NCBI GenBank assembly: GCA_024169445.1
Contig: JALKFA010000001.1
Location: 1,550,001-1,614,000, forward strand
From: Buttiauxella agrestis ATCC 33320
GTDB taxonomy: Bacteria; Pseudomonadota; Gammaproteobacteria; Enterobacterales; Enterobacteriaceae
DNA length: 64,000 nucleotides
Reading direction: 5' to 3'
Part shown: piece by piece, positions 26,837-35,170 of the stretch
Position numbering within the stretch: the first letter of the stretch is position 1
Layout: each line of letters starts with the position of its first letter
Translations under genes and position numbers: made by a program
The notes under the pieces: model-generated
What the model was told of the DNA's origin: nothing
What the model saw: the letters and a program-made list of their open reading frames with translations, nothing else
Database searches by the model: none

Positions 26837-29800
26837 TTAGAAGCTGTACTTCACCCCAACCATAGCGGCGGCGTCGTTATAGCCTTTATCGCCGACCTGA
26901 ACGCCGACATTACCCCACAGATTCAGATTGTTATTCAGCTGCCCCTCAACACCGGTTTTAATTTCCCCGATATCGCGTGCGCCACTCTGATAAACGCTCT
27001 CGCCATCCATGCGGGTGCCGAAGTCCTGAGTGTTATGGATCCAGTTAACTTCCACAAACGGCTGGAAGGTGCGGTTTTTACCGTCATCCACTTTGCTGTG
27101 GCCTTTCAGGTAAGTGCGCACACCCAGACGAGTCTGGATATTGTCGTCACCTTCACCGTTGACGCGCGTGCCGTTACTTTCACGGTGGTCGTCTGCCTTA
27201 ACACCCATCCAGATAGCCTGTGCCTGAGGCTGGATATACCACTCATTCAGCGAACCCTGGCTGCCGGTGTATTCACCCAGCTTATGGGTATAACCCAACT
27301 CGATGGAAGCGGTGATGCCGCTTGATTTGTAGGACTCGCCCTGAATATCCTGACCTTTCACATCGTTGTTGAACCAGCCGTACTGCGCCCAGCTATCCAC
27401 ATAAGTACCCTGATGTGTTTCGTCATTTTCATACCAGGTGGCGTAAAGCCCGGCGCTGTAACCATTCACAGAACCTTTGGAATGATAGCCGGTGACTTTG
27501 GAGTGAGTATTACTGCTGTTGTTGCCGTAACCCGCCATTGCCCCAAGGTGCAGACGTTGCAGGCCGTCGCCGCTCCACTGCGCCAGATCGCCGCCCAGTT
27601 GCACCACGTAACGGTTGCTCTGGGTGTTGAGCTGACCGCTGCTGTCTTTCCAGTTGTTATGCCCGCCAACCTGACGTAACCACAGGCTGGTGACTTTCTG
27701 CTCGCCGGTCAGCGCATCGGTATATTGAGTTTCCCCTAAACGGTCATGCAGTCGGGTCACAAACATGGTGTTAGCTGCCGCCAGGTTAGCGGTATAGCTG
27801 GCTGATTCCGGGCGAACAGTCGGTGTGCCTTGCTGACCTGATTCTGGTGTCGTAGGTTTTGACGGCTCAAGTGGGGTGATTGGCAGTTCTGCTGGCGGCT
27901 CAATTGGCACAACAGGTTCTTCCGGGTCGACGGGATCGATCGGTGGCGCAATAGGTTTATTTGGATCAATCGGTACTATTGGCTGTTTTTCCCCCTTGCT
28001 GGTCAGATACCAGTTAGCGCCTTTCTGCACCAGGTCGTAGTCATACGCTCCGGCGACAATACGCCCTGATTTGGTGAAGGTACCGTCAGACAGGCCTTTG
28101 ACATCAACAACCTCAATGCCTTCGACCGTTTTCGCACCGTGACCACCGACGTTGTTGATCTGCATAAAGGTGTTGCCGCTGGTATCGCCGTTGACCAGCA
28201 GTTTGTCGGTCACGGAAGCGTCGTCACCCAAAACGGTGTTCATCACCAGAGTACCGTCCTGGCCGTGCCAGTTATTGGCCGTCAGGGTGTGTCCGCTGGT
28301 CATTGGTGAGGTCGTTGGCGCGGCATAACGGATAGTCCCGGCGAGGTTAACATCGTCGACTACGGAATCCGCAGTCATATCCCAGCTACTGGATTTATCG
28401 ATGTTGACGTCGGTTGGGTCAATCCAGCCAGTCAGATTTGCACCGTTACGCAAAGACAGCGCAGTGTTGTCTTTGGCGATGATATTACTGACTAGCTGTG
28501 CGCCGCCGTTGCTGCCATCAAGCACCAACTCGCCGCCATCGATATGGGTGTCGCCTGTCCAGCCTGTTTTACCGGTCAGCGTCAGAGAACCGTCACCGGT
28601 TTTAGTCAGGCTGCCTTCGGAAGTGCCATCGACAATATTGCCCGCGTAGCGGGAATCATCTGCGCTTGTCGCATTGTTGACGGTCAGTGTCGCGCCATTC
28701 AACTGAACTTCACCGCCGGTTCCGCCAAGGCGATTCACCAGTTGGTTGTTACCGTTCAGATCAAACACGCCGCCATTGACGTTGACTTCATTGCTGGTGG
28801 CAATACTGTCAACTTCATTGGTACGCAGCGCGCCTGCATTGACGATGGTTTTGCCGGTGTAGCTATTTTGGGCGGTTAAAATGGTGGTGCCATCGCCCTG
28901 TTGAGTCATCGAACCTGTGCCTGAAATCACACCTGACAGCGTGGTTTCCGCTGGGTTATTGATGACAAATTCGCTGTTGTTGACGACATCACCAACCAGT
29001 GTGCCCGCCGTGCTGCCATCGCCCAGTTGCAGAGTGCCACCGCTGATGGTGGTGCCACCGGTGTAGGTATTCTCGCCAGTCAGTACGGTTGTGCCGTTTA
29101 AGTTGGTGACCGTCCCCTTGCCTGAAACTTTCGGCGAGAACAGGTAGTTTCCTGAGGTATCTGAGTGGTTAAACACCAGCGCATTACTTGCATTGAGTAA
29201 ATCAATTTTTGGTGTTTCCAGTGTGCCTGGAGCAGTCGCAGCAGACCCTTCTTCAGCACCGATGTAAATAGTGCTGCCATCACCCGCCACGTTGATGCCA
29301 TTTCCAGCCACCACGCGGCCTTGATCTGCAACAACCAACGTTCCGGTACTTTCGGCTTCAGTGCCATCTTTGGAGCTAAAACCAATGGAAAGTGTGCGAT
29401 TCGCGCCGAGATCCCAGCTTGAACCTGCGCCACTGATGGTTGCACTACCCGTCGATCCGGATGCTGCGGCAATGGCCCCACCATTACTGTTGATGGTGCC
29501 ACCATCGGTAACGTTTAAGGTGCCGGTTCCGCTGCCACCCACACTTAATCCGCCACTGGTAATCGTGAAGTTTGAACCTTTTCCGCTGACGTTCACGGTG
29601 CCGTCGGCATTCTTACCATGTCCAACGGATGAGGCAGAATTGGAGGTCACTTTCCCACCGTTGGTGATGTTTAGTGTCCCGTTGCCGTTGGTCCCAACGG
29701 TGATCCCCGAGCTCGAATCCGCAGTGACAAATAAATGGGAATCGGCACCATCGACATTGACGACACCATTACCACTGTCGTTTTGCCCGATATTAATAAA

Positions 29801-30199
29801 CATGGCGTACATATTGCCGCCGTTTTTAATATTCAGCGTGCCATCTCCGCTGCCGCCAACAGTGGTTGTTCCTTTGCCCGATGGGTCATTAGAGGAGGTG
29901 ACACTGTCGTACCAGGTGCCGCCATCGACATCCACCGTCCCGTTGTCGCCATTATCGTAGCCCAGTACTGAACCAGTGATTCCACCAGACGTCTGCCCGG
30001 CGACAACAGTCTCACCTTGTTTGATAATCAGCGAACCTGTTCCGTTCCTACCGACATATAAGGCGTCCGGATTTTCAGGAAGGTCAGCAAAGGTATCGTC
30101 TTTATTGATCATTAAAGCGTGAGCAGTAGTCGTACACAGCGAGGCTGCGATAAATAAGCCCAGCCCTTCGCGGGATACCGCTTTATAAATATATTTCAT
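26837..30199 (-). CDS. Type Va autotransporter with repeat-rich passenger
   Basis: A 1120-residue autotransporter. A signal peptide (to about residue 28, TTTAHA) is followed by a beta-helical passenger. The first part repeats GTLNITNGG/VNVDG-type units (for example near 118-130, 175-185, 220-235), like the T5SS/PEP-CTERM-associated repeat. The middle has PATR-type units such as LTGENTYTGGTTISGGTLQLG. After about residue 760 comes a proline-rich linker (PIDPNKPIAPPIDPVDPEEP), then a pertactin-like beta-barrel of about 260 residues ending KYSF, with the terminal Phe recognised by BAM. No protease motif is visible, so adhesion or aggregation is likelier. Read upstream of the convergent TRAP operon, with a long AT-rich leader. 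Confidence 0.92.
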   Translation of the reverse strand: MKYIYKAVSREGLGLFIAASLCTTTAHALMINKDDTFADLPENPDALYVGRNGTGSLIIKQGETVVAGQTSGGITGSVLGYDNGDNGTVDVDGGTWYDSVTSSNDPSGKGTTTVGGSGDGTLNIKNGGNMYAMFINIGQNDSGNGVVNVDGADSHLFVTADSSSGITVGTNGNGTLNITNGGKVTSNSASSVGHGKNADGTVNVSGKGSNFTITSGGLSVGGSGTGTLNVTDGGTINSNGGAIAAASGSTGSATISGAGSSWDLGANRTLSIGFSSKDGTEAESTGTLVVADQGRVVAGNGINVAGDGSTIYIGAEEGSAATAPGTLETPKIDLLNASNALVFNHSDTSGNYLFSPKVSGKGTVTNLNGTTVLTGENTYTGGTTISGGTLQLGDGSTAGTLVGDVVNNSEFVINNPAETTLSGVISGTGSMTQQGDGTTILTAQNSYTGKTIVNAGALRTNEVDSIATSNEVNVNGGVFDLNGNNQLVNRLGGTGGEVQLNGATLTVNNATSADDSRYAGNIVDGTSEGSLTKTGDGSLTLTGKTGWTGDTHIDGGELVLDGSNGGAQLVSNIIAKDNTALSLRNGANLTGWIDPTDVNIDKSSSWDMTADSVVDDVNLAGTIRYAAPTTSPMTSGHTLTANNWHGQDGTLVMNTVLGDDASVTDKLLVNGDTSGNTFMQINNVGGHGAKTVEGIEVVDVKGLSDGTFTKSGRIVAGAYDYDLVQKGANWYLTSKGEKQPIVPIDPNKPIAPPIDPVDPEEPVVPIEPPAELPITPLEPSKPTTPESGQQGTPTVRPESASYTANLAAANTMFVTRLHDRLGETQYTDALTGEQKVTSLWLRQVGGHNNWKDSSGQLNTQSNRYVVQLGGDLAQWSGDGLQRLHLGAMAGYGNNSSNTHSKVTGYHSKGSVNGYSAGLYATWYENDETHQGTYVDSWAQYGWFNNDVKGQDIQGESYKSSGITASIELGYTHKLGEYTGSQGSLNEWYIQPQAQAIWMGVKADDHRESNGTRVNGEGDDNIQTRLGVRTYLKGHSKVDDGKNRTFQPFVEVNWIHNTQDFGTRMDGESVYQSGARDIGEIKTGVEGQLNNNLNLWGNVGVQVGDKGYNDAAAMVGVKYSF

Positions 30200-30855
30200 G
30201 CGTTTATTATCTCGGAATCTATTATTAATACTCTAATAGATTGGGATTCATTCCCATGTTTCTGGTTGCAATAAATACAATTTCTGGCTATATAAAAACG
30301 AGCGAAAGCCAGCATGTGAAGACGCTGTTTGCTTGGTTTTTATACAACTCGTTACCCGTTAATGTATCATTACAGGTAGAGCGGTGGGAATTGAGCACCA
30401 TTATTATTAATTTGAGTTAAGTGTAATTATTCAAGTTTCCCGAGAAGCCAAGAGAAATCATTAGCTATTACGGTCTGAATTTTTTGGCCATTTCATATAA
30501 AGTAACGACATTATTTTTTAATGGTTATTATTGTTTAAATTATTGATTTTAAATGTATTTTATTTGTTTTTGAATGATGGGTTATTGAAGGGTAATCATT
30601 AAGTGGTGCTGTTAATACTCAAGCGGTTATCCTGATGTAAAATCTAGCGCCTGTTGATTTGACTTAAGTATTCTGTGGAAATGTTTATTTACATGAGGGG
30701 GGAGTATTTCTCTGGAATTGTTGAATGAGAATCTTCTCACTATCTGTATTGAATGTTTATTCTTGTTTTTACTTTATATATCAGACTTGGAAAACAATAG
30801 TTTTATTGTGGGATAATGCTTTGGTGAAAACAAATTTGATCATGAAATAGACAAA

Positions 30856-30879
30856 AACGATTAATATCGTTGTTTTTTT
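30856..30879 (+). terminator. Orphan terminator-like hairpin
   Basis: AACGAT-TAAT-ATCGTT followed by G and seven T residues. No gene ends nearby on the forward strand. A weak promoter-like pair TTGGAA...GATAAT (19-base spacer) lies about 30-60 bases upstream, so a very short transcript is conceivable. The stem is short and AT-rich, and chance formation in this region is likely enough. Confidence 0.35.
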
Positions 30880-30992
30880 GATCAGGTAAACCATAATCGA
30901 TTATTTAATATTGAAGAATAGATTCTTATTTACCCTCTCGCTGTAACATCGCTGCGTTGTGATTGTTCTGATGATGGTGTCCCAATCGTGAT

Positions 30993-31121
30993 TCAGAGAA
31001 CCCATTTTACAGCTTCTGAATAAACGTCTGAACGTTCTCTTTTCCCAACTGAAACGACAAAGACAACGACCTTTTCATCAATGACCAGGTAGACGAGGCG
31101 ATTCGTCTGCTGACCTGAGTC
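30993..31121 (-). pseudogene. relE: C-terminal fragment of a RelE-type toxin gene
   Basis: Read on the reverse strand, 41 codons encode NRLVYLVIDEKVVVFVVSVG followed by KRERSDVYSEAVKWVL and a stop. This matches the C-terminal half of E. coli RelE (RLVYQVIDEKVVVFVISVG, KRERSEVYSEAVKRIL) almost residue for residue. The frame meets a stop codon just upstream (31125-31127), and neither a start nor the N-terminal half is present, nor a relB. It is a decayed remnant of a toxin-antitoxin locus that has kept its reading frame, implying fairly recent truncation. Confidence 0.85.
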
Positions 31122-31311
31122 TAATTATTAACATAATTTAATGTAATGTAAGCAAGGTACGATTCTGCCACTAACCCAACACTCAATCTCAATCACTCCC
31201 CAAAACAAAACCCACCCATAAGCCTTTCCAATAATTAACCGAAAACATCCCACACATCACAAATTTGCTCAAAAACTATCACTGTCACCAATAGATTCAC
31301 CCTCACTAATC

Positions 31312-31327
31312 CGTGACTGAAATCACA
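31312..31327 (+). promoter_or_regulatory. CRP-like site upstream of the PRD/SFCGS cluster
   Basis: CGTGA-CTGAAA-TCACA has nine of ten consensus half-site bases (the first T is C) with the correct 6-base spacer. It lies 152 bases before the first gene. It suggests catabolite control of the operon; a matching -10/-35 pair is not obvious. Confidence 0.55.
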
Positions 31328-31391
31328 ATAACCCAGCGAATTATCGCGAATCGGGCACTTTTTGTGGCGCGTATCACTAATGCGGCTGCGA

Positions 31392-31411
31392 TTTCCGTTT
31401 CGAAGTGGAAA
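31392..31411 (+). promoter_or_regulatory. Palindrome TTTCC-gt-TTCGAA-gt-GGAAA, possible activator site
   Basis: A 20-base imperfect palindrome centred on TTCGAA, 68 bases upstream of the first start codon and downstream of the CRP-like site. It is the best symmetrical candidate for binding by the cluster's own regulator (37150-39060). No experimental consensus is known to me. Confidence 0.35.
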
Positions 31412-31478
31412 ACAACTCGCTACAAACCTTTAACCTCTGCCGATACCTTAAAAGCCTAACAGCGAAGAGGTACGCAGT

Positions 31479-31814
31479 GTGAAGAACGGAGCGGTAATGG
31501 TTAATGAAGCCGGGAGTACCGAGCAAACGCAGCTTACGGAACGGGTGCTGGCGTTTATCGATACGCTGCTAAAGAACCGAAACATCACACCGAACGCGGT
31601 GCAAGTTCAGATGTTGACGTCCCACGTTCTTGCCATGGCACATCGGTCACTGACCGGTGAGCCGCTACCAGAAGTCGAAGAGAGCCTGTTTGATGAAATC
31701 TCTGAAGATTCTCTGGTGATGGCAAAAGAGGTAGTGGAACAGTTTGGCAATCTGCCGGTTGAAGAGGCGTGGTTGCTGTCAGTGCATTTCGAAGTCGCGA
31801 AAGACAATCTTTGA
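31479..31814 (+). CDS. PRD-domain protein, first gene of the uncharacterised catabolic cluster
   Basis: A 111-residue single PTS-regulation-domain protein, resembling the family named after E. faecalis EF_0829 (TIGR03582 as I remember it). Two conserved-looking histidines, H49 in LTSHVLA and H93 in SVHFEVA, sit where PRDs are phosphorylated by HPr or EIIB. There is no DNA-binding domain, so it probably relays or senses phosphorylation state rather than binding DNA. I start at GTG 31479 (AGAGG 8 bases upstream); ATG 31497, with its own GGAG, is an equally good alternative giving 105 residues. It is 17 bases ahead of the SFCGS gene. Confidence 0.82.
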   Translation: MKNGAVMVNEAGSTEQTQLTERVLAFIDTLLKNRNITPNAVQVQMLTSHVLAMAHRSLTGEPLPEVEESLFDEISEDSLVMAKEVVEQFGNLPVEEAWLLSVHFEVAKDNL

Positions 31815-31831
31815 ATAATCAGGAGATAACG

Positions 31832-32194
31832 ATGGAACAAATTACCGTAGTAATTGGCGACCGCCTGGGTAAAGGCCAAAAAGTGGCAGCAGGCATCGAA
31901 AAAGCGGGTGGCCGCGCCGTGGTTATTGCAGGCGTTGCCGCTGATATGAAACTGGGTGACGTGATGAAAGCGGAGAACGCCACGTTCGGCATCTCCTTCT
32001 GCGGCAGTGGCGGTGCAGGTGCCATCACGGCACAAACCAAACACGGCTACAAAGCCAAGTACGGTATGCGCTCAGTGGAAGAGGGCGTCACCGCCATCAA
32101 CGAAGGTAACAACGTGCTGGGCTTCGGCTTTATGGATAAAGAAGAGCTGGGCGAGCGCCTGGTTCAGGCCTGGGCCAAGAAGTACGGTAAGTGA
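31832..32194 (+). CDS. Glycine-rich SFCGS family protein
   Basis: A 120-residue cytosolic protein of the SFCGS family (EF_0830/AHA_3911, TIGR03577 as I remember it). Its hallmark ISFCGSGGAGAITAQTKHGY lies at about 54-73. The Cys-Gly-Ser-Gly loop after a beta-strand recalls the phosphocysteine loop of PTS EIIB proteins, and E. coli YhfU (DUF2620) is a comparable small protein in a PRD-containing cluster. An EIIB-like phosphocarrier role is my inference and is unproven. I start at MEQITVV, with AGGAG 7 bases upstream. The stop overlaps the next gene's GTG. Confidence 0.85.
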   Translation: MEQITVVIGDRLGKGQKVAAGIEKAGGRAVVIAGVAADMKLGDVMKAENATFGISFCGSGGAGAITAQTKHGYKAKYGMRSVEEGVTAINEGNNVLGFGFMDKEELGERLVQAWAKKYGK

Positions 32195-32493
32195 GTATGA
32201 AAGAACACTTCTCCGAAAAGGTGAGAGTGAAAGGGCGCGGCGACACTAAAGCCAAAGCCTTTGCTGACGCCCTGAATCATGTTCAGGGCTCGGTGATGAA
32301 ATCTTCTCCCCATATTTTGCTGCGCATTGAGCCACAAGATGTGCAGGTTGTTCAGGCGCGAGTCCAGGTGAAGAAAGAGGCCTTTTTGTTCTTCTTTCTC
32401 AAGCGCGAGAAACAATTGTTCAGCGTGGAGTTGGATGTTTCGGTCAATGTGACAGCCATTAATATGGACAAAGTAGACTTCATCCCCCAATAA
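32191..32493 (+). CDS. DUF4312 family protein (EF_0831-like)
   Basis: A 100-residue soluble alpha/beta protein recognised by position and by the blocks VRVKGRGDTKAKAFADALNHVQ and VSVNVTAINMDKVDFIPQ. KEAFLFFFLKREKQLFSVEL is a strand-rich stretch. It has no cysteine and no predicted membrane segment. The GTG start overlaps the previous stop (GTGA); an ATG two codons later (32197) is also possible. It always seems to accompany the two membrane proteins that follow, so it is probably a cytosolic component of the same transporter. That association is from memory. Confidence 0.78.
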   Translation: MSMKEHFSEKVRVKGRGDTKAKAFADALNHVQGSVMKSSPHILLRIEPQDVQVVQARVQVKKEAFLFFFLKREKQLFSVELDVSVNVTAINMDKVDFIPQ

Positions 32494-32516
32494 AATCACA
32501 CAGAAAGGACAGACTG

Positions 32517-33293
32517 ATGTTCTTAATTATATTAATAAAATCGCTGATCATCGGCGGCCTGGTTGGCGTAGGTGTTGGCGCCGGGGCGGCACGTATGTTC
32601 CATGCGCCGACCACTCAAGGGATGGGCGCATTTCGTACGCTCGGTGAACTAAACTCTTGTGAGGGTGATCCGGCTTCACACTTCTCTTTTGGTCTGGGCT
32701 TCTTCTTTAACGCCTGGGCATCTTCCGTTGCTGCGGGTGCTTTCACGCAGGATGTTGACCACCGCATTATCCCTAACTGGGGTGCGGCCGCGTTAATGCT
32801 GAAAAACCGTAACGTTGCCCAAACCCTGCACGACCCGAAAAAGATGGCTTTCGCTTGCGGCATCATCGGCATGATTGTGGTCGCTTTCCTTAACTCCACA
32901 GCCTCTGCGGTTCCTGCGGCATTGCAGGTGACGGCGGTAAAAGTGCTGGTTCCGGCGGCTAACTTGCTGGTTAACACCGTGATGCCGGTCATTTTCTGGC
33001 TGGCAGCGATTGATGCCGGTAAGAAATCGGGCTTCTGGGCGACGATTTTCGGCGGCTGTGCGCAACTGATTATGGGCAACGCCGTACCAGGCCTGGTGCT
33101 GGGCATCTTGATTGGTAAAGGTGTTGAAGAGAGCGGCTGGAACCACGTCACCAAAGTGATGATGGTGGCGATTGTTGCGCTGTTTGTGCTGAGCGGTTTC
33201 TTCCGTGGCTTCGATATGAAAATGATCGAATCCTTCCATCTGACCGTGCCGAACTGGCTCGATCTGATTCACAACTCGCTGAGCGGAAAATAA
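32517..33293 (+). CDS. DUF4311 family integral membrane protein (EF_0832-like)
   Basis: A 258-residue polytopic membrane protein with about six or seven hydrophobic segments. An N-terminal glycine-rich helix (IIGGLVGVGVGAGAARMF) leads into ELNSCEGDPASHFSFGLGFFFNAWASSV. Helices around 120-180 are rich in small residues (VVAFLNSTASAVPAALQVTAVKV). It has no similarity that I can see to ABC, MFS or PTS permeases. With the next gene it is the best candidate for the substrate channel of this cluster. Ribosome site AAAGGA, 24 bases after DUF4312. Confidence 0.82.
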   Translation: MFLIILIKSLIIGGLVGVGVGAGAARMFHAPTTQGMGAFRTLGELNSCEGDPASHFSFGLGFFFNAWASSVAAGAFTQDVDHRIIPNWGAAALMLKNRNVAQTLHDPKKMAFACGIIGMIVVAFLNSTASAVPAALQVTAVKVLVPAANLLVNTVMPVIFWLAAIDAGKKSGFWATIFGGCAQLIMGNAVPGLVLGILIGKGVEESGWNHVTKVMMVAIVALFVLSGFFRGFDMKMIESFHLTVPNWLDLIHNSLSGK

Positions 33294-33303
33294 GGAAGCT
33301 GTG

Positions 33304-33945
33304 ATGGAAGAAAATAAAGGTTTTTGGTACGCCGACTGGTCTTTCCCAATTTTTGTTGGCCTGCTTTCTTCCGGCGTGTTCGCCGGGACACACATGTACT
33401 ACCTGTACGGTATCGGCGCATTTAACGAAGTGGCGTTTGTTTCCATGCTGCGCGCCGGGATTGATACCGGCGTGTATGGCGCGGTGGCGGCGTTCGGTGC
33501 CAGCTTCCTGTTTGCGCGCATTATTGAAGGTTCGCTGGTCGGTATTCTGGATATCGGCGGCGCGATTCAAACTGGTGTCGGGCTAGGTGTGCCAGCTCTG
33601 TTGCTGGGCGCGGGGATTGTCTTCCCGGTAGCCAACTTTGCCGCATCTCTGGTGACGGGGCTGGCGATTGGCGTGGCGATTGGTTATGTGATTATTCTGG
33701 CGCGTAAATTCACCATCAACCAAAGCAATTCCACCTACGGCGCAGACGTGATGATGGGCGCGGGTAATGCCTCCGGTCGCTTCCTGGGGCCGTTGATTAT
33801 CCTCAGTGCGATGACCGCATCTATTCCAATCGGTATCGGTTCGCTGGTGGGTTCTCTGCTGTTTTACCTGTGGAACAAGCCGATCACCGGTGGTGCAATT
33901 TTGGGTGCGATGCTTCTGGGGGCGTTCTTCCCGATTGCTTTGTAG
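33304..33945 (+). CDS. DUF4310 family integral membrane protein (EF_0833-like)
   Basis: A 213-residue membrane protein with about six hydrophobic helices, many Gly/Ala-rich (GGAIQTGVGLGVPALLLGAGIVF, GGAILGAMLLGAFFP). A short hydrophilic loop YGADVMMGAGNASGRFLGPL contains conserved-looking polar residues. I prefer ATG 33304 to GTG 33301 because AAGGA lies 6 bases before it. It is probably the partner of the DUF4311 protein. A REP-like repeat separates it from the enzyme genes, dividing the operon into transport and catabolic halves. Confidence 0.82.
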   Translation: MEENKGFWYADWSFPIFVGLLSSGVFAGTHMYYLYGIGAFNEVAFVSMLRAGIDTGVYGAVAAFGASFLFARIIEGSLVGILDIGGAIQTGVGLGVPALLLGAGIVFPVANFAASLVTGLAIGVAIGYVIILARKFTINQSNSTYGADVMMGAGNASGRFLGPLIILSAMTASIPIGIGSLVGSLLFYLWNKPITGGAILGAMLLGAFFPIAL

Positions 33946-33950
33946 CCCAG

Positions 33951-34020
33951 TGGTGGATGACGCTGCGCTTATCCACCCTACAACATCATTCGTAGGGCGG
34001 ATAAGCAACGTGCCATCCGC
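33951..34020. repeat. REP-like palindromic pair inside the operon
   Basis: GGTGGATGACGCTGCGCTTATCCACCCTAC followed by CGTAGGGCGGATAAGCAACG...CCATCCGCC: two outward REP-like palindromes in the 91-base gap between DUF4310 and the amidohydrolase. Within an operon such repeats can terminate part of the transcription or protect the upstream message. Confidence 0.8.
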
Positions 34021-34036
34021 CAGTAAGGAGAAAACC

Positions 34037-35170
34037 ATGTTTGATTTAATCCTGCGCAATGCGTGTCTGGTGGACGATACGGTTATCGACATCGCGTTGA
34101 AGGATGGAAAAATTGCCGCGCTGGGTGAATTCAGCGGCGAGGCAAAGGAAGAACGCCAGCTTAACGGCGAGTATTACGTCAGCGCAGGCTGGATTGATTC
34201 TCACGTTCACTGCTACCAAAAATCCCCGATTTATCACGACGAACCCGACAGCATCGGCATCAACACTGGCGTGACAACCGTGGTGGATGCCGGAAGTACT
34301 GGCGCTGACGATATTGACGAGTTTTACGCGTTAACGCGCAAGGCGGTGACAGAGGTTTACGCGATACTGAACATCTCCCGCGTTGGGTTGATTGCGCAAA
34401 ACGAACTGTCAGACATGGCGAATATCGACAAAGCTGCGGTGCGTGATGCGCTACAGCGCCATGAGGGTTTTATCGTCGGCATTAAAGCGCGTATGAGCAG
34501 CAGCGTGGTGGGGGCCAACGGCATTAAACCACTGCAACGTGCCAAAGAAATCCAGCGTGAAAACGGTGATCTGCCGCTGATGGTGCACATTGGCAACAAC
34601 CCGCCGGATCTCGATGAAATCACCGATTTACTGACCACGGGCGATATCATCACCCATTGCTACAATGGCAAACCTAACCGCATTCTGACGCCCGCAGGCG
34701 AATTACGCGCCTCGATTGCCAGTGCGATTGCGCGCGGCGTGCGTCTGGATGTCGGCCACGGCACCGCGAGTTTCAGCTTTGAAGTGGCGAAAATCGCCAT
34801 CAGCAAAGGGATTTTGCCACATACCATCAGCTCCGATATTTACTGCCGCAACCGCATCAATGGCCCGGTACATAGCCTGGCGGTGGTGATGTCAAAATTC
34901 CTCTCGATTGGCATGTCGCTGCCACAAGTGATTGATTGTGTTACCTCTCATGCCGCCGATGGCCTGCGCCTGGCAAATAAAGGGCGTTTGACGGTTGGCC
35001 TCGATGGTGATCTGACTATCTTTGCCAAACGCCGCCAGCCGACAGTATTTACCGATTCCGAAGATCAGACGCTCGCAGGTGAGCAGTTGCTGGTCGCATT
35101 GGCCGTCGTTCGCGCCGGTCAGTGGTTTACAACCGAACAAGGGGAAGAAGAACATGTCTTCGATTTATGA
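34037..35170 (+). CDS. Amidohydrolase/dihydroorotase-like hydrolase (EF_0837-like)
   Basis: A 377-residue metal-dependent amidohydrolase. The binuclear site is readable: HxH at 56/58 (DSHVHC), a probable carboxylated lysine K150 (VGIKARM), H184 (MVHIG), H207 (ITHCYN) and D267 (SSDIYC). The family (TIGR03583 as I recall) is uncharacterised but belongs with cyclic-amide and N-acyl-amino-acid hydrolases. Next to a DgaE-like ammonia-lyase and a DgaF-like aldolase, it may free an amino-sugar acid from an N-acyl or lactam form. I start at MFDLILRN (AAGGAG, 6-7 bases upstream), not the longer frame that runs through the repeat. It overlaps the next gene by 17 bases. Confidence 0.87.
   Translation: MFDLILRNACLVDDTVIDIALKDGKIAALGEFSGEAKEERQLNGEYYVSAGWIDSHVHCYQKSPIYHDEPDSIGINTGVTTVVDAGSTGADDIDEFYALTRKAVTEVYAILNISRVGLIAQNELSDMANIDKAAVRDALQRHEGFIVGIKARMSSSVVGANGIKPLQRAKEIQRENGDLPLMVHIGNNPPDLDEITDLLTTGDIITHCYNGKPNRILTPAGELRASIASAIARGVRLDVGHGTASFSFEVAKIAISKGILPHTISSDIYCRNRINGPVHSLAVVMSKFLSIGMSLPQVIDCVTSHAADGLRLANKGRLTVGLDGDLTIFAKRRQPTVFTDSEDQTLAGEQLLVALAVVRAGQWFTTEQGEEEHVFDL

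Larger units (their letters stand above)
30200..31478. other. AT-rich, gene-poor 1.3-kb gap
   Basis: No intact gene is visible. The first 750 bases are strongly AT-rich and include the autotransporter leader, with an interrupted palindrome TCTATTA...TAATAGA at 30218-30240. Further on lie an orphan terminator-like hairpin (30856-30879), a relE fragment (30993-31121) and promoter elements of the next operon (31312-31411). Low GC and gene debris suggest repeated insertion and loss, and probable H-NS binding. Confidence 0.6.

Noticed and set aside
29098-29960. Long opposite-strand and shifted frames inside the autotransporter
   Set aside because: They arise from the repetitive GC-biased codons of the passenger repeats; no start context or family match.
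31351-31372. GGGCAC-TTTTT-GTGGC as a sigma-54 promoter for the PRD/SFCGS cluster
   Set aside because: The -12 element lacks the conserved GC in the right place, and the cluster regulator has no AAA+ sigma-54 activation domain.
33890-34036. N-terminal extension of the amidohydrolase
   Set aside because: It is read through a REP-like repeat and the DUF4310 gene; MFDLILRN has a clear ribosome site.
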